DNA of 64,000 nucleotides from Populus alba (lineage: Eukaryota; Streptophyta; Magnoliopsida; Malpighiales; Salicaceae). The stretch lies in contig NC_133296.1 in assembly GCF_005239225.2 (NCBI RefSeq), forward strand, positions 6,448,001 to 6,512,000. Reading direction: 5' to 3'. Below the pieces are notes generated by a model that saw nothing but the letters and a program-made list of their open reading frames with translations, was not told the DNA's origin and did not search any database. Position 1 is the first letter of the stretch; every line of letters starts with the position of its first letter. The position numbers and the translations under genes were made by a program. Below, piece after piece: positions 25,649 through 37,560 of this stretch.

Positions 25649-28094
25649 TTAGTTGAGGAGATGGTGTATCCATTGCTCCACTACAGCGGGGGAACCGTAC
25701 CATGGTCTCAGTTCATCTGAACCAACCGGTGAGTGATAAACTCCGTCCAAGCTAATATTGAGCGCGCCATCCAGATGGGCTGACACCTCTGGCACCACTC
25801 CATCACCCCATACATCTGCCTGCCCACATACCTGACAAAGTGCAACATGTCAATATCAGCACTTTCAAGTCAAAATTCTGGTCCTCGCTTATTACACGAT
25901 GAGAGCTAGTACGAGGAAAATGTAGTTTCCAGCTCAGGTTACAGAAGATACATGGTTGCAACAGAATCTCTGGTTTGCTACATGATTTGTTGATTTGCCA
26001 TCCATGCAATTGAGTTTACCTGCTTATACCCTTGCCCAACAAAACGAGCACGAAATCTGGGTGCAGTAGAAGTTGAATTGCCAATATCATTTACAAGTAC
26101 AACCTCTGCAGTTGGTTGATCGTTCTCAGCAGGAACCATCGCTTTAGCTTCCACATTTGAGTCCCCCAGGAAGCGGGCCCCCTGAATATACCTGCAGTTT
26201 TATCACAGGTTCAAGGAACTTCACACGTCTGTCTTGACTGCGTATATCGTTTGGTTTCATAATTAATGAAAATTCTATAGAATGATTTCTGCCTTGTTGT
26301 TACCAACAGTTTCGTTGACAAACGCTGCCTTGAAAGCTTCTTGGTGTGTGTATTCATTTGGGAAAAATATAAAAAAGTTCTGGTTTGTGATTTTACCTCC
26401 CTGCGATGCATACATATCTCAATTCAGGAGTATACACGGCTTTCATGCAGTGTTTTTCAACATAATCAAGGAGACCCCTTGTTTGATCGATGACCCCTGG
26501 CACGCCTTTTGGAGGTGGCCTGAAATGAAAGATAAATAAAACACGAACCAAGAACACATTCAAGTGAAGTTAAGCTCTTGCGAAGAGAATGAATTGAGTT
26601 ATTCATCAACAATGTAGCTCTCAACTAAGCAAGAAAACATTAACAAGATATTGAACTGAGCACATCCAAGAGCCATTAGGAGGAAAATAAAAATATGAAA
26701 CTGATAACCTACAAGTGGGGAGTACCAAGAGTCAATAACAAGGAGACATCTAACTGCCCGAATTCTTCCATGTAGACACGTGCAAGCCATCCTCCTGCTG
26801 AGTGACCAATCAAGGACAAAGTCTGACCTGAAATAAGATGTTTTAATGTGTTTTACATGAAGTTACCCTTGAGGCATCATCAGCTAATGGCAACTCTGAT
26901 GGAGAATTATAGCCGAAAATGACATCGGAAAAGGATTGGAGACACAAAGTGTTAGGGAATACCCAATGAAATTCTCCATTTGTAGAAACCTTCAATGGTT
27001 TAACGGCAGGTAGTTTGCGTGATAATTCTAATTGTTTATCTGGCCAAGATTCTCTGAAAACTCTTCTCAATTCTAACAGTTTTGTAAAATGTTTCTGATA
27101 TAAGCAAGGATGATTACAATCAGATGCTGCTTTGAAGTTGAACTTTCACTCTGTAACTACGTCCAAGACAACATATTCAAAAAGTTTTTCTAGTGGACAC
27201 TGATCTTAATTTTCCTTTCAGATAGCAGGTTTTATCAACTGTTCTAGAGAAACCTTTCAACCTGGACTGCCCAGGACATTATTTATAAAAATGGTTGAAG
27301 TCGACCAGCAAGTAAATTAGAGCATGCATGTTTAGGGTTTAGATTCCTTGTGGTGTTAAACACGCTCAAGATTCACTGCTTAATTAGTCAAAGCAATATG
27401 CTCAGCCATGATTGCTGAAGATCATAATTAGAAGAAAGCTTATTAACTAAAACATAATAATTTAAGTCATCTATAGAACAACATAAACACCAAATATCGC
27501 AATATTGCAAGCAGTAGCCAATTAGAGCTAGGCAAAGACAATACCTTGTGCCAGCTCCTTCGCTTCTTGGACAGCCTCATCAATCCTCTTCAGATACCTA
27601 GACGCATCATATGAAAGAAACAAATAAAGGGCACTTCTAAAATCCAATCTGGATTGCAGTGCATCAGTTCAAAACCCCAAAAGTCCAGTAATTCAATTCA
27701 GTTCACTTACCAATCAAGAACAGGCCGAGGCCTGAGAGTGCCACTCCAGTAGTTTGGATCCACCAAACCAGCAGCATTCCTCAGCCAATCAAACCTTGAC
27801 ACCTTAGCTACAACTGTGGGTACCCCATACTCTTGCAATGTCACCTCCAACTTCTGATAGTCCCCTGTATTGTTCCCTAAGCCCTGAAACAATCGAATAC
27901 TACTTAGTGCACTCTATATTCCCAAACACGTGCATACATACATACATACATAGAGACAGAAAGAGAGAGAAGGAGAGAGTAACTGGAAGAATGACAGCAG
28001 GCCGGATGGTGGTAAAGGTAGAAATGGGGTTGGTAGGAGAAGGGGAGCAATGGGGTTTGAAAAATGATGGTGACAAAGCCAAAGCCATAACCAT
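25649..28094 (-). CDS. Alpha/beta-hydrolase (lipase/esterase-like), plant
   Basis: Seven minus-strand exons join in phase to 309 aa: 28094-27984, 27883-27711, 27597-27545, 26827-26713, 26519-26397, 26191-26020 and 25831-25649 (TAA). An in-frame TAA two codons upstream fixes the start at 28094. The N-terminus is short, Ser/Pro/Thr-rich and could be a plastid transit peptide. PAVILPGLGNN at about 32-42 is the first strand and oxyanion loop. GHSAGGW at 120-126 is the nucleophile elbow (Ser122). GDGVVP at 258-263 and VYHSP around His282 supply the likely acid and base. The family is annotated only as alpha/beta-hydrolase superfamily, and its substrate is unknown to me. By recall it resembles the Arabidopsis gene two loci from LHP1 (about At5g17670). 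The exon 1 donor (GTTACT) is weak but required by phase and by the ILPGLG motif. It is divergent from the methyltransferase gene. Confidence 0.9.
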
Positions 28095-28698
28095 ATCCTC
28101 TTACAGTTTATTATGTTCACTACTTACTTAACTGCTGTTTTTTTTTGACAGTTGAATGGTGATGCCCAAGCATGATTATGTGCACGCTCTCAACACCAGT
28201 AATCCTCTACCATTTATAACCAATGGGATCCTGTCTTTTCTTTTCTTTCTTTTTGTGTGGCTTTTGTCTCCAAAAACTAACCAATGGTGCTTTGTTTGGC
28301 TGGTTGGACCTCTTGTTTTCTAGTTGTGGGCTGGGACATCTTTGTACTGGCTAGGGATGTCCTTCTTCTTAATGAAGACTGAAGTGGATAAGGCATCAAC
28401 ATCTATTTATCAACAAATCACTTTAAGATTTCTTGATACGAAAGTGATAATGCAATTTTATATAGTTTGAATTTTAGTTTGATCAAGAATATAAAATGTA
28501 ATTTTTCAAATCATGGAGATAAAAAAAAAAAAAAAAAGATAAAAAAAAAAAAAAAAAACCAAAAAAAATCTAAAATAATAATATAGAAAAGGCGAAGAGA
28601 AATTAAAATTCTTAGGGCTGAGTTGATCTGGATCTTAAAATATAGGCCCGAGTCCGGCCATATAAAAGATAGTCAGTGTTGTAACTAAAGCAGGCAAA
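28095..28698. promoter_or_regulatory. Divergent intergenic promoter between hydrolase and methyltransferase
   Basis: 604 bp separate the two start codons. It holds two poly-A tracts at about 28519-28558, an AGGCCCGAG element at about 28644 and TATAAAA at 28661-28667, only 32 nt from the end of the TATA box to the methyltransferase ATG. Confidence 0.55.
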
Positions 28699-29689
28699 AT
28701 GGCGGCTTCACTTGGTTTGCACTGCCACCACTACCATGTTGCAGCAGCAGCTAATCCACTACGCAAAGCCGCAAAGCAAGCTCTATCTTCTCTAATACTG
28801 AAATCTTCAAAACCTCATCATCACCATAGTTGTTGCTATAATAGTGACAATGTTGGTGCCAAAGAAATTAGAAGCCCAGACTTGGTTGCTTTGGAGTATG
28901 CTGACCTTAATCTTTCTGATAAAATTTCTGGGGTAAGAAAAACATTCTTCTTTTACCCTTTAACGCTCATGTACCATAATATGCTGTTTAAGGAATTGTT
29001 ATTGGCAGGAATTGGGTCATGTAAGAATCAGGCAACATGTAAATCCTTTGAGTTCCTCTTTCTCTGTGAGTAATTTGAGCTTGTTCATTTTTATGTTTTG
29101 GTTTTAATTCTTGTAAAATCACCCTTTGGGTATTCTCTCTTTATAATTACTATTGCTGGATATATGATTTTGGTAGGTGCCTGCACAAGTGCCTGATTGG
29201 AAGGAAGTTTTCAGGGACCCAACATTACCACTCATGGTTGATATTGGAAGTGGTATGTCCCCCTTTATCTAATGTGCTGGTAATTATTGCTAATTAGCAT
29301 TGGCATTGTAACTTAATTTTTCATTGGCTAATCTAAGCAATGACAATTTTTGAAAATGGATATTTTCTTGGTCCTAAGAGAAGGAACAAGAGTTATCATT
29401 TAGTGGTCCTTATCTTCAGTTGCAGACCATTAGTGTATTAAGTATTAAACCATATGAATCATAATTGGTGTGAAAAAGTCAATGGCATATATGGTGTGGC
29501 TGGAACAGTGGGGTATTCATGGAAGAGAATATATGTTCATTCTGCTGTTATGAAATGGTGAAAAATGCAATTTGTCTCATACTTCCGTGAATTCTATTTT
29601 TGAAATGGTAAAAATTCAATTTGGATGCAAGAACATTAGACAGGCATGGAAATAATTTGGAAAATAAGGCCTTTGGTAGGCTACAATGG

Positions 29690-29754
<65 letters not shown>

Positions 29755-32700
29755 GAAGGCTCATGCAAGTCATTACCATTCATATTGTTGATTCTCTGAT
29801 ATTCTAATCTTGATTTGCCAATTTTATCTGACTTGTTGCGGAAATGAGTCTTAAAGCCATTTGGAGTACATAACTGATAAAACTGAGTAATTTCACAAGA
29901 GTTCAAAACTGTGGAGGAAGACATAATCTGATGGTGGAAAATGTCTGGTTGTAGAGTAGACTTTGGTAATTAGGGTTTTCTTTCTTCTCCTTTTCCTCCC
30001 GTGTTGTGAGTCAATAAAAAGGTCAAATGTTTGGTCGATTGATGAAAGTGTGAGGCTCTAAGGAAGCATGCGAAAGAACTCTTAAATAAATAACTTTAGG
30101 TGAAACCATGCACTTTTCCCTTTCTCTTTGAAATTTAATCTTTTTACCTGGCTCAGACTTTGATAGCATAAAAACTTGAAAGGTAGTGTCCTAGTTTGTG
30201 AAACTATTTAGGACTTTTTAGGAACATCAAATCTAAGTTAATCTTGATGATATTTTAAATGCTTCATTGTGGACATATGGGTGGTCCTGTACTTGTGTTG
30301 TTAGGTCCAGATGAAGCTTGCTGTATACTTTTAGCTTCATTCCTTCCTTCCTTTCTCTCTATTCAACATCAGGTTGGGTATATGTGACCCTTATAATCAC
30401 ATTTTAACAACCTGGTGTATTCAGTACCTTAATAAGAAAATAACCACACAGTAGTTCTCTGAGATGGCATCCCACAGCAGTTAGTTGATACCATGTCTTT
30501 TCAAAGATTGACTTAGACTGCAGGTAACACTATGCAATATCTAGATTGTTTCAATTGGGAAACAACTTTATCAGAATTGTATGAAATCTAATCAAGGTAA
30601 TGCTTTTTTAGATTGTAGGTCGCTTTGGACCCAGTGAAAACTTGTTCTGCCTTTATAACGCAGCCTTCTTGCTTCTGAAAAGCAATCACATTTTTCCTAG
30701 ATTTTTTAACTCCTGTGAAACTTTTATTTCTGAATGTTCAATCCTTCAATTCATTCTTTTGGCAGTCATTTAGCTATAAGAATTGTTTTGATGGAGGTAG
30801 ATTAGATGCTTCTGGAGTTTAAAGATAAGAATAAGAACAAAAGGATTGTAACGAAGAAAAAGAAATTCTGATAGGATTAGTAGGGCCATGTGGTCCCCTT
30901 CCTATACAGTATAAATATAAAGGAATGTGATCAGGATATACCTACAACAATAGAATAATTTTCCTAGGAGTTTATGACCTGATTGACAAGGCCAAGCTTG
31001 AAAAGAAATCTGCAAAGAAACCCGAAAGCATCTCATATGAAGCCTGGAGTTACTGTTTTCTTATTTAAATTATTTTCCTAGTTAATTTTGAATTTTAATT
31101 ATTTGTTTCCTACTTAATATAGAACTTTTAATTTAATTTTATTTTTTATTATTTATGAATCCTAATGTTAGATGAATTCTATTAATCAGATATCATTTTA
31201 TATAAAAGATTTTAGTTTTAATTAGGAATTCTTTCTTATAAAGGATTTTAGGACTAATATAAATAAGGATGTCTAATTTATTTTATGGAGATGAAAGACT
31301 ATCATTTAAATTTAATAAAATACCATAGAATTTTCTCTAAATTTCTCTACAGTTAGGTCTGTTACTTTAGAGCTTGAGAATCCTAGTTTTATCTTTGTTA
31401 CACGTTGCGTCAAGTGATGTCAGAGCAGGATAACATCTAGATTGATGGCAAACCATGAAGAGAATCGTGGAGTAGTTGATGACAACTATCTTCATGACAG
31501 TGATCAAGGGATGGAGGTTGCTTGAGATTAGCTAGATTGCCATTTAGTAGTGATAACAACTTTAGAGGGTAGAGTGCAAATTGAGTTTGGCGACATCAAC
31601 GCCAAATTTGATGACTTTACAACTAGGTTTAAGGCACCAGGGTTGCTTGCAAACAAGAACTGAGAAAGAAGAGAGGCATGCGCTGGGGATGATGCCCGCC
31701 TTATCTTTAAACTAGTTTATGCAAATCCTCGTGGTCAGTATCACCACGGGTATTCATCTGATGAAGAAGATCTATTTTCGCTGATGAGAGGGACATACAT
31801 GAATCGTAAAGAGAAGAAAAACATGTTTGGAGACTGACCTCGGGATCAACCTTACGTTAGATCAATTCCTAAAATTTCATTTAGACAACCATATATCTAT
31901 GTGAAGGGTGTTGGTGAATATGAACTTGATGGAGACCATGAGACAAGTGGGAATGAACAACAAGTTGATTTCATTAGAACATAAAGTATAACATCAAATA
32001 TGAGTGTTTTTTTGTTATACATGCACCATAAATTAAATTTTAAAGTTCATAGTCAAAGACATGCTACTTCGTGAAGTTAGCTACAATATTATATTCAAAG
32101 TATTTGTTCATTTGAGGTGGAAGAGTTCAATTTTTGATAGATAATTCGAGGATGAGTTTTTCTCAAATGGGGGAGACTGACGTAAAACAATTATCCCCGA
32201 AGTTTATGAACTAGATTGACAAGGCCAAGCTTGAAAAGAAGGTCGCAAAGAAACTCGAAAGCATCCCATACTCGTAAGCATCTCATATGAAGCTTGAAGT
32301 TATTGTTTTCCTATTTTAATTATTTTCCTAATTAATTTTGGATTTTAATTATTTGTTTCTGTTATTTGTTTCCCACTCAGTTTAAAACTTTTAATTTAAT
32401 TAGTCTTTTACTATTTAGGACTTCCAATACTAAATAGATTCTATTAATTAGGTAAGTTTTAATTAAGAATCCTTTCCTGTAAAGGATTTTAGTTTTAATT
32501 ATGGATGACTAGATTATCTTATGGAGATAAAAGGTTATTATTTAGATTTAATAAAATATCAGAGATTTTTCTCTAGATTTCTCTACAGTTAAGTCTATAA
32601 CTTTAGGACTTGAGAATCCTAGTTTTATCTTTGCTATGTACTGTGTCAAATTTTGCATGAATTGGTTGCTTCCAAGTCCATTCCAGACATTTGTACTTGG

Positions 32701-35700
32701 CAATCTCTTAACGTATACTGGACACTGGAAAGTTTTCCTGCACTCCATGCTGAAGCGGAAGGAAATTATGTGGTCTACTCATTACATTAGTGGCTATTTT
32801 CTAGTACTTGCTCCTCTTTTTAAATGATAGTCTTGGCCTTCCGAATATGGTGGATATTTTATCATTAATATTCTTATTTGTTATTACTGTTAGTCATAAT
32901 ACTGGTAGTCATAATACAAAAGACAAGTAGAATACATCTGTTTCAATATGTATATACCTAACAGCTAAGTAAAATTCCCAGGGAGTGGCAGATTTCTCAT
33001 TTGGCTTGCGAAAAGAAATCCTGATTCAGGAAACTATTTGGGACTTGAAATAAGGCAGAAAGTATGTGAATCAACTCCTTGATGACTTGTAATTCACTCC
33101 AGAATTCTTCTGATTATTTAATGTATATTTACTCGTTCTATTTTCTTTTTTTTCTCCAAGTATGGCTGCTTGTTCTTATCTGGTAATGCTTTTATCCCTT
33201 TTCAGCTGGTCAAGCGTGCGGAATTTTGGGTAAAAGAGCTGGCTCTTACTAACATGTAAGTCTTTTGAAGTTGAAACGGACTTCATGCTATTTTGTCGGC
33301 CATTAATGATGGATAATTTGAACTTATTGCAGACATTTCCTGTTTGCAAATGCTACAATCTCTTTCAGACAACTGGTTCTCTCATATCCTGGACCCTTGA
33401 TGCTAGTCTCAATTTTGGTGAGTGAAATCTTGGCACCGGACCATTCAATACCGCGCTAGATGACTTAGTTCAGAGTTACACCAAAACAGTTACTGACCAA
33501 TAATTTTATGCAGTGTCCAGACCCTCATTTCAAGAAAAGGCACCATAAAAGAAGGGTTGTGCAGAAAACATTAGTAGATAACATCATCAGTCATTTAGTT
33601 CCTGGAGGGAAGGTATTTGTTCTAAATATTCACTCTTTTACATGAAAGGTTAACATCTTAATTTGTTCTAAACAGCTAAGGCAGTGCTACGTATTTAGTA
33701 ATGAAAATGAATTATGCGATCACAAGATTAAAATGTCAACAAATGAATTATCCATTCTTGTATTATGATCTTGAAGAAAGTTGTTTGTTTGTTTGGGGAG
33801 CAAGCAGGGAAAATAAGGGAAAGTGAAGGAAAACGAGAGAGAGAGAGAAAGCAAATTGTTGTTTTTCTTGGTTTCTTCTGTGCATTTTGTACAACATGCA
33901 ATTATTAACAAAAATATCTAAAGGCGTTTTTACTGTATACTAGGAGGTATTAAGAGGAGAAACAACAATGTTTTTTTTTTTTTTTTTCCCGTCCTTTAAA
34001 TTTTTTCTACTATGTTTATTGATTTATTTTTCAATTTTGTTATTCTACGTAATGTTCACAAGGAATTAAGCTTAAAACTTTATTTTACTTTTTTTTTTTA
34101 AGTGGTTATCTTAAATGTCAAAAAAGATGATGTCATTGGGTTAATGCTCGATTTTAAACAAAACAATTTAGTTTCATTGCTTGAAAAAAAAAAAAAATTC
34201 AAGACCAAAATTTATCAGGAGGCAAATATTACTTTTAATATTATGATAGATTGTTGTTTAGAAAATCGTGTTTGCAATTTAAAAAAAAAAATATTTTCAT
34301 TAAAATGATTAAGAGATGCATTAATAAGAAAATAAAGTTTAGATTAAAGAAATATATTTTATCTACATATTTCAAATGCCTTGAATTTAAAAAAAAAAAA
34401 TCTTTATTTTTATTATTTCTGGCTTTTATGAAAAAAAGGTGCTCCTGATAGAAAAATTATGACATTGTTTTTAAAAAGGTTATGACTTTCTTACGATGAT
34501 ATTAGCAAATGCTTGATGGATAATTATATATCCGTATGATATACAGAATTTTTATGATAATTTTCTTATTAATATTGAATGGAAATAGAATATTTTTTTC
34601 TTGATTATAAGCTTTTTATATAGTTTTTTCAAATTAATTGTTCTTTTTTTTTTTTTTTTGTAGCTGCAGAAAAATAATTGATTTATGATTTTTTTTATAT
34701 ATTAAAGCTTGTTTTCACGATGATAATGATTTTTTGTTTAAAAAATAATATTACTCATAAAAAGAGATGTTTCCATCAAAATTTAAAAAAAAAATGCATG
34801 AATTGAAAATTTTAGTTTTTTTATTAAAAATAAACACTTTTTCCATTTTATTTTATATCTATCTAGTTTTTCTGAACTTTTTTTTATTGTTATTTTAACT
34901 ATATTGCTATTTAAAAAAAAAAAATCCTTTTGTTGTAAATTGTTTTTTACATGAATATGAAAAGACAATTGGATTAAAAATATATATTTCTTCCTATAAA
35001 TATGTATATTTTATAATCGTTTCATTAATAAAAAAAATATGTTTTGAAGGTTATTAAATCCAACTAGAATATGACTGAGGTCATGAAATGGATTGGTTTA
35101 TCTAGTTTGATAGGACAATTAAAATATTTTTATAAAAAAAATGTTAAATCACATTGTTTTTAAAATATTTTTTCTTAAAAAAATATAAGTTTAAGTCATC
35201 CGCATCATATTTGATAAGCTCCTATAAGATTTGCTTTGAGAGCTGACAACCCACGATGCATCATTAGACTTAGTCAAGTTTAATAAATTCATATAAAAAA
35301 AAAAATTACATTGGAAGGTATCTTTGTGTTTTTGTACTGTAGCAAGGACATGCTAATTCTTTTTTAAAGAAGAATATTAGCAAGTGATCAATAACAAAAT
35401 TAAAAGAGAAGGTCCCCTCACAAAAGTATTGCTTTCCGATGATTTGTTTTATATATATATTAATTTTATCATTTAATATAATTTAGTGAGGACTGGGTTT
35501 TGTATTTTTTTTTATTTTTTTTTATAAGGTTATTTTAATTTCATGACATGGATAACGGGTATGATATGTTAACCTGAGTTGACAATAATATTTTTTCAAT
35601 TATTTTTAAATTTTTTTATTCAATTTCATATTTCAGCATTAGGTTAATTAAAAATTGAACTTCATAATTTGTTTTTATTTATTTTCTATGAGATTATTCT

Positions 35701-36990
35701 GATCTTATTGACTCGAGTTTCAGGTTTAGTCGATTAATCTTGGTTGACTCAATTTGTTTTTTTTGTTTTTTTTATTGATTTTTTTTTTCAATTTAATCCT
35801 TCAAAATTAAGTTGATTGAGAATTGAAATTCATTTTAATTTATTTTCTATAGGGTTATTTTGGTTTCATGATTTGAGTCATAGGTTTAGTGGGATAACTT
35901 GAGATGACTCTGGTTTTTTTTGTTATTTAATCTTTTAACATTGAGTTGATTGAGAATTGATATTCATAATTTGTTTTTATTTTCTTTATATAAAGTTATC
36001 ATGGTTTCATGATCTAGGTTGTGACAAGTTAAACCGAGTTAACCTGGCTCGATACCATATGTTGTCGTCTTATTATTTTTTAAAAAATTGTTTATTTTAA
36101 ATTTTTTTTAGTCAAATTATATTTTTATTGTTCGTTTAATTTATCTTTGAACCAACATCAATCAAGTTACATCCAATCAACCCCTCTTTTTTTTTTTTAA
36201 TCCAACTATTAGTATAGCTCAAGTGAATAACCTAGCAGCTACGGATCATCATTTGTCCGACAAGTTCTACTCATCATTGATTCCAGATTTCGAAGTTATA
36301 TACTCCGGTGGCCTACTCTGTTGTGCGTTTCAGTCTATCTACATAGCAATACATAATTTGAAAAGGCATTTCTAAACAATGACGATTACATATGGAAAAT
36401 ATAGGATCCATTTTGCGGGAAAAGAAGACTCCTTAGACATAATTAAAGGTGCTTAAATAAACTACAAACAAAGGCTTGTACTCATAATTGCTTCCAGTGT
36501 TAAACCAGTTCATTTAGATTTTGAATCGTATGAGAGAGTGGATCTTTTTTGTTTTTCTTTTTGAAGGAAAGACATTAGTGGGATCTTTTGTATATTTCAC
36601 ATGAACAAATTGAGGTCATCTCTTGTTCTTGTTCTTGTTCTTGTTCTTGAGCTTTCCTTCTCTCTAAGTGGAGCTGCATTCAAGTCTTTATTCTTTTAAA
36701 AACTCCACAAATTTCCAAGTTTTGGTCGTGTTGATGGGGTTGCATTTGCTCTTATGACTGAGCAGGTGTTCTTGCAGTCTGATGTCCTTGATGTGGCTCT
36801 GCACATGAGAAGCCAGTTTGATGCGGCGTCGGATGAGCTTCAGCACATCGATGAACTTGACCCGAGGGTACCCTGTGACAGTGATGGATGGCTACTGGAT
36901 AATCCACTAGGAATAAGGAGTGAAAGAGAAATCCATGCTGAATTTGAAGGAGCGAAGATTTACAGAAGGTTGTACCAGAAGAGGACATAA
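28699..36990 (+). CDS. tRNA (guanine-N7-)-methyltransferase (TrmB family)
   Basis: Eight exons join in phase to 301 aa: 28699-28932, 29009-29065, 29177-29252, 32982-33061, 33206-33255, 33333-33417, 33514-33612 and 36766-36990 (TAA). The N-terminus is basic and Ala/His/Ser-rich, consistent with a plastid or mitochondrial transit peptide. The S-adenosylmethionine-binding motif is MVDIGSGSGRF at about 117-127. NYLGLEIRQK is the next strand. The TrmB signature PDPHFKKRHHKRR lies at 196-208, and DGWLLDNPLGIRSERE plus EGAKIYRRLYQKR closes the protein. TrmB enzymes methylate G46 in the tRNA variable loop. By recall this is the homologue of an Arabidopsis gene near LHP1 (about At5g17660). Introns 3 (3.73 kb) and 7 (3.15 kb) are swollen by transposable elements. 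Identity is secure; organelle targeting is inferred. Confidence 0.94.
29690..29750. repeat. Long TA microsatellite in methyltransferase intron 3
   Basis: About 30 uninterrupted TA units. Confidence 0.95.
30948..32648 (+). mobile_element. Old non-autonomous LTR retrotransposon in methyltransferase intron 3
   Basis: Two diverged LTRs flank about 0.77 kb. The right LTR spans 32178-32648 (TG...CA, 471 bp). The left LTR ends at 31412 and starts near 30948 with its first bases eroded. Right after the left LTR lies TGATGTCAGAGC (31415-31426), two changes from the common plant primer-binding site for initiator Met-tRNA. Just before the right LTR lies a purine tract (AAATGGGGGAGA, 32165-32176). The interior begins with a broken gag-like frame (ATGGCAAACCATGAAGAG at about 31444) and has no pol. 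Both LTRs share AGGCCAAGCTTGAAAAGAA and GAGAATCCTAGTTTTATCTT. The two LTRs differ at many sites, so the insertion is old. Confidence 0.8.
35490..36060. repeat. Second array of the GGTTATC-CATGACC repeat family
   Basis: Four units with CTTCATAATTTG, then GGTTATTTTGGTTTCATGA, then GGTTTAGT-GGTTAACTTGG-like sequence at about 35525, 35664, 35835 and 35960. Same order of motifs as at 11650-12890. Confidence 0.6.
36622..36651. repeat. TTCTTG hexanucleotide microsatellite
   Basis: About five consecutive units, 110 bp upstream of the last methyltransferase exon. Confidence 0.85.
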
Positions 36991-37004
36991 TTAACAAGTA
37001 AGCT

Positions 37005-37560
37005 GTTTTGACAAACTAGTTAATGTTGGGGACACAGTGGAAAAAATAAATTTAAATTAAAATTTTTCTGAGAATTTTAAAACAAGTTATTTAGGGTTTG
37101 AGAAAAATTATATAAAGATTAAATCTTTTAATGATTTTGAATGATTGTTTCAAAGCTGAGTACTCGTAAGTGTTATATCTTTTTTGTCTATATGTAGTAC
37201 ACAAAATAAGAATATAATATTTTATTTATAGAAAAACTTGAAAAAAATTCTATAAATGACATTAGAGGCATAATGTTTTGGCAAACTAGTTAATGTTGGG
37301 AGACCTATTAACACAAGGGGAAACGATAAATTTAATAAAGAATTGGGAGTTCTAAGATCTCGTTAGATAATCTAATCTAGAGTTATATAAGGTTTGAGTA
37401 AAATTATTTAAAAATCAGATGTTTTTTATGATTTTGAATAATTATTTCAATGCATGAACTAAAAACATTTAGAAACAATACTTTGATACAATGTGAATCT
37501 TATAATTATAATAACCTCTAATAACTTTATTTTTAACTTTATATTTTTTATATTATATGA
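37005..37560. repeat. Tandem duplication, unit about 270 bp, starting in the methyltransferase 3' flank
   Basis: Copy one starts at 37005 and copy two at 37275 (GTTTTG-CAAACTAGTTAATGTTGGG). They share later blocks TTTAGGGTTTGAGAAAAATTAT/TATAAGGTTTGAGTAAAATTAT and ATGATTTTGAATGATTGTTTCAA-like sequence. Copy one begins 14 bp after the stop codon. Confidence 0.75.

Larger units (their letters stand above)
33613..36765 (+). other. Methyltransferase intron 7, repeat-rich
   Basis: AT-rich with many poly-A and poly-T tracts. It includes the degenerate repeat array at 35490-36060 and a TTCTTG hexamer run at 36622-36651. No gene in it. Confidence 0.7.
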
